5,230 nt of DNA, taken from the NCBI GenBank assembly GCA_031261385.1, contig JAISJS010000360.1, positions 1-5,230 of the forward strand, read 5' to 3'. Below, piece after piece: positions 1 to 5,230 of this stretch (position 1 is the stretch's first letter; every line of letters begins with the position of its first letter). Under the pieces are notes generated by a model, which was not told where the DNA came from, made no database searches, and saw only the letters and a program-made list of their open reading frames with translations. The stretch is from Treponema sp. GTDB taxonomy: Bacteria > Spirochaetota > Spirochaetia > Treponematales > Breznakiellaceae. Both the position numbers and the translations under genes were made by a program.

Positions 1-1957
1 GGACCAGATCCCTTTTTCTTGAACGCCGGTCGGCAGTGTAATGGAATTCTGAAAGATTTTTAAGAACATCACTGCCGATAACCTGGTCATTTACATACTT
101 CTGGCGTATCCTGAAGGAGAAGGCACTGCCCTTTCCGTATTCACTTTCCACGTTGATGGCGCCGTCCATGCGTTCCACTAAATTTTTTGTGATGGAAAGA
201 CCAAGCCCCGTTCCGTCAACCCTGTTGCTGCTTTTGACGCTCACCTGGTTATATTCTGTAAAAAGTTTTGCTATATCTTTTTTCCGTATGCCGATACCCG
301 TGTCCTGAATGCGGCAGCTGAGCCAGACACTGTCCCCGTCAGTTTCACCGGAAATATACCAATCCACCGATCCTTCCTGGGTATACTTAAAGGCATTGCT
401 CAGGAGGTTATTGAAAATCTGCTTGACCCGCAGTTCATCCCCGATGAGCCTGAAGGGAAGGGTTTCTTCGATATGGAGTTTAAATTCGATGGGCCGGGAA
501 CCGATGCGGACCATGTTCTGAATTGCCGTATCGCTAATAAGGCTGGGGAGCTCATATTCCGCCGGAACCAGGGTAAAATTCCCCGAGTCGATTTTGGAAA
601 TATCCAGAATGTCGTTGATAATGCCAAGGAGGGTCATGCCCGAAACATAGATTTTTTCGACATTGTTGTGGCTGTTTTCCGGCAGTTCTTCGGAGCCAAG
701 TTCAAGTTCGGAAAGGCCGATAATTGCGTTCAGCGGGGTGCGCATTTCGTGGCTCATTTTGGAGAGAAATTCGCCCTTTGCCGCATTAGCCGCTTGAGCA
801 GCGTCGATCCTGTCTTCCATAGTTGTGAGCATGGATCGCAGGGCGTTCGCCAGTTTTCGGCTTTCGCCGCTTCCGGTAACTTTAAGTTTTTTCATTAAAC
901 TTTCGCGCACCGATTCCTGCGTTTCATATTCCCCGGAGGAAATCAGGCCGGAGGCTTCGATAAGCTCCTCCAGAGGATGCACAATGCTCCGGGAAAGAAC
1001 GGACATTATGACAAGGGCAAGCAGAAACACTATTCCCGAAGTGGTTAGTATGGTACGCAGAAGCCCATAGGACGATGCAAGGACTTCCCTTTCATCAAAA
1101 ATTACCAAAAGTTTCCAGCCTATGTCACTGATGGAGTGAGAGACAATGTGCCTCCGGAATCCTCCGACTCCGGGCCCGATAAAAACGCCGTCAGGACCAT
1201 CGACTATACGGTCAAACATTGGCGGGCGATCCTCCGGGTGTGCGGTCACCAGTTCGGGGTACAGCCCGTTGGTAAGTACACGCCCGTTCCGGTCAACAGT
1301 ACCGAAATATCCGGTATTCATTATCCGCCGTGTACTCAGATCATTCATTAATTTTTCCAGGTTGTAGTCTATTCCCAAAAAACCCAGGGGCGTGCCTTCC
1401 AAATCATAGGTTTTGACTACGATGCTCATGATAAGCTTGTCGCCGGAAGAGGCGAAATAGGGCGAAGATACGGTTATTTCATTTTCACTCTGTATGGCTT
1501 CAAGATACCAGGGACGGAGGCGGGGATCATAACCGGGATTTTTGTACCGCCCCTCCGGCGCCTGGGCGTACTGACCGTCATCGTTTGCCATGAACACCAG
1601 GTCGAAATTGGCATTGGAATTATACACCCGGATAAATTCATCGTAAATACGCTGCTCATACGGGGAATGGTTGGCATACCAGAGGGTAGTCTGTTCGGCA
1701 GTATCCAGGTAGCTGGTCAGGCGGCCCCGGGAAGCGCGCACCAAATCCAGCTCTGCAAGGTATTTGGCGGACAGTTCGCCGGGTTCCAGAAAGGTTTGAA
1801 TCCGCTCTTCAACCCGTTCCAACTGGCTTAATGCAAGGGCGTTAAACCGGTCCCCTGCGGTTTTTCTGTTTGATGAAAAGATTATGATGGCAATACTGCC
1901 GTAAGCGAGACTAAGGCATATAGAAAATGTAAGGATTAAACGTATACGGGTCGACAT
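1..1957 (-). CDS. Hybrid sensor histidine kinase with dCache_1 sensor (HK1), 3' end outside window
   Basis: Membrane sensor kinase; 652 residues are visible before the window edge. TM1 is about residues 7-28. The extracytoplasmic part, about 30-298, is a double Cache domain: the distal module contains Y143, R148, W150, Y151 and D197, and the proximal module runs through GYFGTVDRNG (216-225) and GWKLLVIFD (280-288). TM2 is about 303-321, followed by a HAMP-like and coiled-coil linker to about 392. HisKA has the H-box SHEMRTP with phosphoacceptor H403. HATPase has the N box around N521, G1 box DTGIGI (552-557) and G2 box GTGLGL (582-587). The last visible residues, about 617-652, match the linker that precedes REC in the upstream kinase, so a receiver probably follows. 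The ATG at 1957 has no visible Shine-Dalgarno sequence. An in-frame ATG at 1978 would add seven residues and also lacks one. The gene lies 52 bases after HK2, so coupled expression is likely. Family-level confidence is high; ligand specificity is inferred. Confidence 0.93.
   Translation of the reverse strand, partial: MSTRIRLILTFSICLSLAYGSIAIIIFSSNRKTAGDRFNALALSQLERVEERIQTFLEPGELSAKYLAELDLVRASRGRLTSYLDTAEQTTLWYANHSPYEQRIYDEFIRVYNSNANFDLVFMANDDGQYAQAPEGRYKNPGYDPRLRPWYLEAIQSENEITVSSPYFASSGDKLIMSIVVKTYDLEGTPLGFLGIDYNLEKLMNDLSTRRIMNTGYFGTVDRNGRVLTNGLYPELVTAHPEDRPPMFDRIVDGPDGVFIGPGVGGFRRHIVSHSISDIGWKLLVIFDEREVLASSYGLLRTILTTSGIVFLLALVIMSVLSRSIVHPLEELIEASGLISSGEYETQESVRESLMKKLKVTGSGESRKLANALRSMLTTMEDRIDAAQAANAAKGEFLSKMSHEMRTPLNAIIGLSELELGSEELPENSHNNVEKIYVSGMTLLGIINDILDISKIDSGNFTLVPAEYELPSLISDTAIQNMVRIGSRPIEFKLHIEETLPFRLIGDELRVKQIFNNLLSNAFKYTQEGSVDWYISGETDGDSVWLSCRIQDTGIGIRKKDIAKLFTEYNQVSVKSSNRVDGTGLGLSITKNLVERMDGAINVESEYGKGSAFSFRIRQKYVNDQVIGSDVLKNLSEFHYTADRRSRKRDLV
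591..649. repeat. 59-bp exact direct repeat within HK1, matched at 3661-3719 in HK2
   Basis: The 59 bases are identical, including synonymous positions, to 3661-3719. They encode the second helix of the HisKA region, with the residues GIINDILDISKI. They belong to the longer ungapped similarity between the two kinase genes. Confidence 0.9.
711..766. repeat. 56-bp exact direct repeat around the H-box of HK1, matched at 3781-3836
   Basis: The 56 bases are identical to 3781-3836 and encode the H-box and the residues after it (LSKMSHEMRTPLNAIIGLS). Across 601-780 I count 10 mismatches in 180 positions against 3671-3850. Confidence 0.9.
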
Positions 1958-2009
1958 ATCAATACAAAAATGTACCATATTTTTGCACAATGTGGCAACA
2001 CGCCGGGTA
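1958..2009 (-). other. 52-base spacer between the two kinase genes
   Basis: The stretch between the HK2 stop and the HK1 ATG has no hairpin followed by a T-run and no clear promoter. No Shine-Dalgarno sequence precedes the HK1 start. This supports co-transcription, with HK1 translation possibly dependent on ribosomes leaving HK2. An in-frame ATG at 1978 leaves the exact HK1 start open. Confidence 0.6.
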
Positions 2010-4739
2010 CTACTTTTTTGACAAACGGTCCCGGATTCTGTCCAGTTCGGATTTATCGGCTTGTTTTCGCAGCCATTCGATCAGATCGGATTGGGTTTCA
2101 TAGTCGTACTGTTCCAGTTCTTCCATGGCAGCGTCAAGCTGCCCCATGTCATACCGGATGCTGGCCTCAAGCACTTTTGCAAGCAGGGCCGGATCAGGGG
2201 CGCTCTGTACCGGCTTCCTGTTCTCAATTTTGGTTGTTTCAAGAAAATCAGCAAGGCTTTGCCCAAGTTTTTCAAGGGATTCGGCAAGTTCCCTGCTGCG
2301 GATATTGATAAACGCAAGGTCGCCGTCAGCGGCGGCATATTCCAGTTCTTCTGTCAGCTTCCCGATGGCTTTGGCGCCGATGGCGTAACTGGTACCTTTA
2401 AGGCTGTGCATGAGGGTTCGGTAATCCTGAATGCCCGCAGCGGTACAGGTCCGTATCTTGTCAGGCGCCGCCCTGATCTGGGAAAGATAAGAGTTCAGTA
2501 TATCCAGGTACGTTTCTCCGTCATTGCTGAAACGGCTGAGGCCTGTGCTAAAGTCGATCCCCGCAACAGTTTTTCCTTCAAACAGGCCGTCCGCTGTCCC
2601 GGTTCGGGGCTCCCCGCCTGAGTCCGGAATTTTTTCGGGAAGGGCTAATTCCCGTTCCAGTTTTCTGTCCCGCACATACTGGTTGATAATTTTATCCAGC
2701 CGGATGATATCAATAGGCTTGGAAAGAAATGCCTGGAAGCCGTTCTTTAAAAAGCGCTCTTCGTTGCCGAGGATTGCGTTGGCGGTAAGGGCGATAATCG
2801 GAACGGTCTTTGCATATTCACCTGCAATCTCATTGCGGATAATCCTGACCGCTTCAAAGCCATCTATTTCCGGCATCATATGGTCCATAAAGACAGCATT
2901 GTATTTTTTGCCCCCTTCGCGGGAACCTTCCCGGATAATGTCGATTGCCTTCTGTCCGGAATTCACACAGTCCACGATCATGCCGTAGGGCTTCATCATG
3001 CCCTTGGCTACATCAAGATTGGTCTGCACATCGTCCACCACCAAAACGTGCGCATAGGGAAGATAGGCCCGTACCAGATTGATTTTTTTGGAACGGCGAT
3101 CGGCGGTGTAATGAAATTCCGAGAGATTCCTGAGAATCTCGCCGCCGATAACCATGTCATTTATATAGCGCTGGCGTATCCTGATGGAAAAGACGCTGCC
3201 CTTTTCGTACACGCTTTCCACGCTGATTTCCCCGTCCATGAGTTCTACCAAATTTTTTGTGATGGAAAGGCCTAAACCCGTCCCTTCAATCCTGCGGTTG
3301 CTTTCAAGATCGACCTGATTATAGTCAGTAAAGAGCCGCTTGATGTCTTCTTTCCGTATGCCGATTCCCGTATCCTGAACACGGCTGGTAAGCCAGACAC
3401 TGTCTCCGTCAATTTCACCGGAAAGATACCAGTCCACCGATCCTTCCTGGGTATACTTAAACGCATTGCTCAGGAGGTTATTGAAAATCTGCCTGACCCG
3501 TAGCTCATCCCCGTTGACGCAGAAGGGAAGGGTTTCATCAATATGGAGTTTAAATTCGACGGGCCGGGAACCGATGCGGACCATGTTCTGGGTAACCGTA
3601 TCGTTGATAAGGCTTGGAAGCTCATAATTTGCCGGCGCCAGGGTAAACTTGCCGGATTCAATTTTGGAAATATCCAGAATGTCGTTGATAATGCCAAGGA
3701 GGGTCATGCCCGAAACATATATTTTTTCGACATTGTTGTAGCTGTCTCCCTGCAGCTCTTCGGAACCAAGTTCAAGTTCAGAAAGGCCGATAATTGCGTT
3801 CAGCGGGGTGCGCATTTCGTGGCTCATTTTGGAGAGGAACTCGCCCTTTGCTATGTTTGCGTTCTCACTTTGAAGGGCATTTTTGGTGGCAATGTTCAAG
3901 TTGGCGAGGTATTCGTTAATCTTCCGGACCATGGATTTCATGGCTTCGGCAAGGCTTTGCAGCTCATCATTGGTATTGATTTCCATGGACAAAATATCGG
4001 AACTGCCGACTGATTCCCTGCCTGCCGCCTCTTTGACAAGAAAGCTGTCCGCTGCTTTTGCCATAATATCAACCGGAAGGATAATGGTTTTACGGATAAT
4101 AAAAAGATACAGGGCCGCCAAAGCCGCCGTGATTGTCAGCATAATAATTGCCAAATTCCGGAGATAGGCCATACGTTCTGCCATCACCGTATCCATGGAA
4201 AAATCTACGCCCACATAGCCTTTTGTGCTGCCGTCGCTGCCATAAAACGGCACATTTACGTTGATAATCCAGCCATACTCGGTCATACCGATCACCGGAT
4301 CAACTTTTCCGCCGGCAAGCACCTGCCGCCTGAATTCGGGATAATTCGGGTCGAAGGGATCAAGGTATCCCAGTTCCAGGGGATCCTCATCATCCAGAGC
4401 GGCATCGAATAAAAAATAGCTGCCATCATCGCCCGCCTGATACGCATAAAGATTTTTTACTTTATTCCCGCGGATGTTCTGCAGCAAATGCATGGTGTTC
4501 TTGTAGGCTTCATCTATGGTACGGGTCTCAAGCCAGGAATCCACCGCATCGGCGTCAATTACCCTGATGGCGATGTTGGCGAGCATTTCCCCCATTTCAA
4601 TATAATACTGTTCGGTGGAATTTTTAAAAATTGAATAACCGGTTATCATCATCACACCGCTGATTGCCGCAATCATAAGGATGATTAAAACCGTCAGCCG
4701 CAGGCCTACCGAGCGGTTGATTTTTCCTTCCCGTGCCAA
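2010..4739 (-). CDS. Hybrid sensor histidine kinase with Cache-like sensor, REC and HPt (HK2)
   Basis: Complete hybrid kinase, 909 residues from the TTG start, TAG stop. TM1 is about residues 15-38. The extracytoplasmic sensor, about 39-191, ends in GYVGVDFSMDTV, typical of Cache/PAS-like folds. TM2 is about 195-215, followed by a HAMP-like linker and coiled coil to about 296. HisKA has H-box SHEMRTP with H307. HATPase has N425, G1 box DTGIGI from D456 and G2 box GTGLGL (486-491). REC, about 561-684, has the acidic pair D569/D570, phosphoacceptor D619 in FMDHMMPEIDG, T652 and K674-P675. HPt, about 729-834, has HSLKGTS with H778. A charged helical tail, about 839-909, contains YDYETQSDLIEWLRKQ. 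All catalytic residues are present, so a full His-Asp-His relay inside one chain is expected, handing phosphate to an unseen response regulator. An upstream in-frame GTG at 4787 would give 925 residues, but it lies upstream of the transcription start predicted here and its AAAGG abuts the codon. The TTG has GGAG six bases upstream. Confidence 0.95.
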   Translation of the reverse strand: MAREGKINRSVGLRLTVLIILMIAAISGVMMITGYSIFKNSTEQYYIEMGEMLANIAIRVIDADAVDSWLETRTIDEAYKNTMHLLQNIRGNKVKNLYAYQAGDDGSYFLFDAALDDEDPLELGYLDPFDPNYPEFRRQVLAGGKVDPVIGMTEYGWIINVNVPFYGSDGSTKGYVGVDFSMDTVMAERMAYLRNLAIIMLTITAALAALYLFIIRKTIILPVDIMAKAADSFLVKEAAGRESVGSSDILSMEINTNDELQSLAEAMKSMVRKINEYLANLNIATKNALQSENANIAKGEFLSKMSHEMRTPLNAIIGLSELELGSEELQGDSYNNVEKIYVSGMTLLGIINDILDISKIESGKFTLAPANYELPSLINDTVTQNMVRIGSRPVEFKLHIDETLPFCVNGDELRVRQIFNNLLSNAFKYTQEGSVDWYLSGEIDGDSVWLTSRVQDTGIGIRKEDIKRLFTDYNQVDLESNRRIEGTGLGLSITKNLVELMDGEISVESVYEKGSVFSIRIRQRYINDMVIGGEILRNLSEFHYTADRRSKKINLVRAYLPYAHVLVVDDVQTNLDVAKGMMKPYGMIVDCVNSGQKAIDIIREGSREGGKKYNAVFMDHMMPEIDGFEAVRIIRNEIAGEYAKTVPIIALTANAILGNEERFLKNGFQAFLSKPIDIIRLDKIINQYVRDRKLERELALPEKIPDSGGEPRTGTADGLFEGKTVAGIDFSTGLSRFSNDGETYLDILNSYLSQIRAAPDKIRTCTAAGIQDYRTLMHSLKGTSYAIGAKAIGKLTEELEYAAADGDLAFINIRSRELAESLEKLGQSLADFLETTKIENRKPVQSAPDPALLAKVLEASIRYDMGQLDAAMEELEQYDYETQSDLIEWLRKQADKSELDRIRDRLSKK
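3661..3719. repeat. 59-bp exact direct repeat within HK2, matched at 591-649 in HK1
   Basis: Second copy of the exact match, at the constant offset of 3070 bases. Both copies are in the same orientation, so recombination between them would delete DNA and fuse one kinase's sensor to the other's C-terminal half. Confidence 0.9.
3781..3836. repeat. 56-bp exact direct repeat around the H-box of HK2, matched at 711-766
   Basis: Second copy, encoding the same H-box segment in HK2. Similarity to HK1 ends about 14 bases further on, at 3850/780. Confidence 0.9.
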
Positions 4740-4745
4740 TGATTT

Positions 4746-4749
4746 CTCC
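4746..4749 (-). promoter_or_regulatory. Ribosome binding site GGAG that decides the HK2 start
   Basis: On the minus strand GGAG is followed by six bases (AAATCA) and then TTG at 4739. This is good Shine-Dalgarno geometry. The competing GTG at 4787 has AAAGG directly against the codon with no spacer, which is a poor arrangement. Confidence 0.6.
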
Positions 4750-4777
4750 GTTTTTTTACTATCTTCCGTACTTCCAG

Positions 4778-4807
4778 AGTATAGCACCTTTTAACGCGTT
4801 TGGGCAA
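4778..4807 (-). promoter_or_regulatory. Predicted sigma-70-type promoter of the kinase operon
   Basis: Read on the minus strand there is a -35 box TTGCCC (4802-4807, 4 of 6 consensus), an 18-base spacer and a -10 box TATACT (4778-4783, 5 of 6). Transcription would begin near 4771, about 30 bases before the TTG start at 4739 and downstream of the alternative GTG at 4787. This is therefore evidence for the TTG start. It was found by eye and not tested. Confidence 0.5.
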
Positions 4808-4819
4808 GGAAATATAGGC

Positions 4820-4841
4820 AAAGCCGGGCTAAAGCCGGGCT
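4820..4841. repeat. Perfect 11-bp tandem repeat between the divergent promoters
   Basis: The unit AAAGCCGGGCT occurs twice in direct succession (4820-4830 and 4831-4841). Eleven bases is close to one helical turn, so both copies face the same side of the DNA. Their place between the two -35 boxes suggests an operator for a dimeric or oligomeric regulator; that role is inferred from position only. Confidence 0.6.
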
Positions 4842-4861
4842 GTTTTCAAAAAATCGGCTTT
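4831..4861. repeat. Inverted repeat overlapping the PHP promoter
   Basis: AAAGCCG (4831-4837) is the exact reverse complement of CGGCTTT (4855-4861), with 17 bases between. The left arm is part of the second tandem-repeat copy; the right arm lies in the spacer of the PHP promoter. No U-run follows in either direction, so a terminator is unlikely and a protein-binding site fits better. Confidence 0.45.
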
Positions 4862-4871
4862 ATAGTATACT
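4843..4871 (+). promoter_or_regulatory. Predicted sigma-70-type promoter of the PHP gene
   Basis: A -35 box TTTTCA (4843-4848, 4 of 6) is separated by 17 bases from a -10 box TATACT (4866-4871, 5 of 6). Transcription would start near 4878, giving a leader of about 28 bases before the ATG at 4906. The 11-bp tandem repeat ends two bases upstream of the -35 box. Confidence 0.55.
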
Positions 4872-4893
4872 TATTGTATGAAATTAAAGAAAT

Positions 4894-4897
4894 AGGA
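4894..4897 (+). promoter_or_regulatory. Ribosome binding site AGGA of the PHP gene
   Basis: AGGA lies eight bases before the ATG at 4906. It overlaps the TAG of a five-codon reading frame that begins at 4878, near the predicted transcription start. Confidence 0.55.
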
Positions 4898-4905
4898 TAA
4901 AAGCG

Positions 4906-5230
4906 ATGCCGTATCTGTACGAAACCCATCTGCATACCGCGCTCTCAAGCGCCTGCGGCGTTTCTCTGGGTTCTGAATATATCAGCCGGTATATCGATCT
5001 GGGGTATTCCGGGATCATCGTAACCGATCATTTTTACCGGGGCAATACGGCGATCTGTTATCGGCTGACATGGCGTGATTGGGTAAACAAATTTTGCCGG
5101 GGATACGAGGAAACAAAAGAGGAAGGGGACAGGTTAGGACTCGACGTATTTTTTGGCTGGGAAGAAACATTCGACGGCGCAGACGATTACCTTATTTACG
5201 GGCTCGACAAGGCGTGGCTGCTGGAACACC
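4906..5230 (+). CDS. PHP-domain metal-dependent phosphoesterase, 3' end outside window
   Basis: The first 108 residues of a PHP (polymerase and histidinol phosphatase) family protein. Near the N-terminus is the family's first metal motif, ETHLHT, with H8 and H10. A second metal motif, VTDHF, has D41 and H42. A glutamate pair, E86/E87 in GWEETF, sits where the family usually has a metal-binding acidic residue. PHP proteins hydrolyse phosphoester bonds using a bi- or trinuclear metal centre; members include histidinol phosphatase, nucleotide phosphatases and tyrosine phosphatases, and the substrate cannot be told from this fragment. There is no signal peptide, so it is probably cytoplasmic. The ATG at 4906 is preceded by AGGA at a suitable distance, and an in-frame TAA at 4885 rules out a longer ATG start. 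It is divergent from the kinase genes and has its own promoter. Confidence 0.85.
   Translation, partial: MPYLYETHLHTALSSACGVSLGSEYISRYIDLGYSGIIVTDHFYRGNTAICYRLTWRDWVNKFCRGYEETKEEGDRLGLDVFFGWEETFDGADDYLIYGLDKAWLLEH

Noticed and set aside
473..898. Plus-strand open frame of 141 codons opposite HK1, with a counterpart at 3543-4013 opposite HK2
   Set aside because: Both lie antisense to the same conserved kinase segment at the same 3070-base offset, so they resemble each other only because the kinases do. No known domain is seen.
2061..2621. Plus-strand open frame of 186 codons opposite the C-terminal part of HK2
   Set aside because: The opposite strand encodes well-recognised REC and HPt motifs in frame; the plus-strand product has no recognisable domain.
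1..4739. A single kinase gene broken by a frameshift or insertion
   Set aside because: Each kinase has its own start, TM segments and sensor, and the core is present twice in full, so this is a tandem pair and not a broken gene.
4831..4861. Inverted repeat as a transcription terminator
   Set aside because: Only seven paired bases, a 17-base loop and no T-run after the stem in either direction. It also lies between two divergent genes, where no terminator is needed.
4878..4895. Five-codon frame (MKLKK, stop TAG) in the PHP leader, possible leader peptide
   Set aside because: Too short to distinguish from chance, has no ribosome binding site, and starts at about the predicted transcription start. 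No attenuator hairpin follows.

Overview
The window looks like a piece of a spirochaete chromosome, most likely a Treponema relative. The basis is GC near 50 %, large membrane-bound hybrid histidine kinases in tandem, and the wording of the kinase core. This is pattern recognition, not a database result, so the taxonomic confidence is only moderate. No RNA genes, transposases, CRISPR arrays or phage genes are visible.

Layout. From 1 to 4739 the minus strand carries two consecutive hybrid sensor histidine kinases, transcribed right to left. The first in transcription order (2010-4739, here HK2) is complete: one membrane-flanked Cache-like sensor, a HAMP-like linker, HisKA, HATPase, receiver (REC), HPt and a C-terminal tail. 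After 52 bases comes the second (1-1957, here HK1), cut by the left window edge just where its REC should begin. HK1 has a different, larger sensor, a double Cache (dCache_1) domain carrying the residue pattern of amino-acid-binding dCache domains. No terminator lies between them, so they probably form one transcript.

From position 1 to 780 HK1 aligns with 3071-3850 of HK2 without gaps at a constant offset of 3070 bases. The shared kinase core is about 81 % identical by hand count, with exact stretches of 59 and 56 bases. Homology stops abruptly at the start of the H-box helix, and the sensors are unrelated. The pair looks like a duplicated kinase body attached to two different sensors, partly homogenised or recently copied.

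The interval 4740-4905 is a divergent regulatory region. It holds a minus-strand promoter for the kinases, an 11-bp perfect tandem repeat overlapped by an inverted repeat, and a plus-strand promoter for a PHP-domain phosphoesterase gene (4906 to beyond the right edge). The kinase promoter implies that HK2 starts at a TTG (4739) rather than at the longer GTG (4787).

How it may work (inference): each kinase senses an extracytoplasmic ligand. HK2 can relay phosphate within one chain (His307 to Asp619 to His778, numbered from the TTG), which then needs a separate response regulator that is not in this window. The PHP gene has its own promoter and no demonstrated functional link to the kinases.
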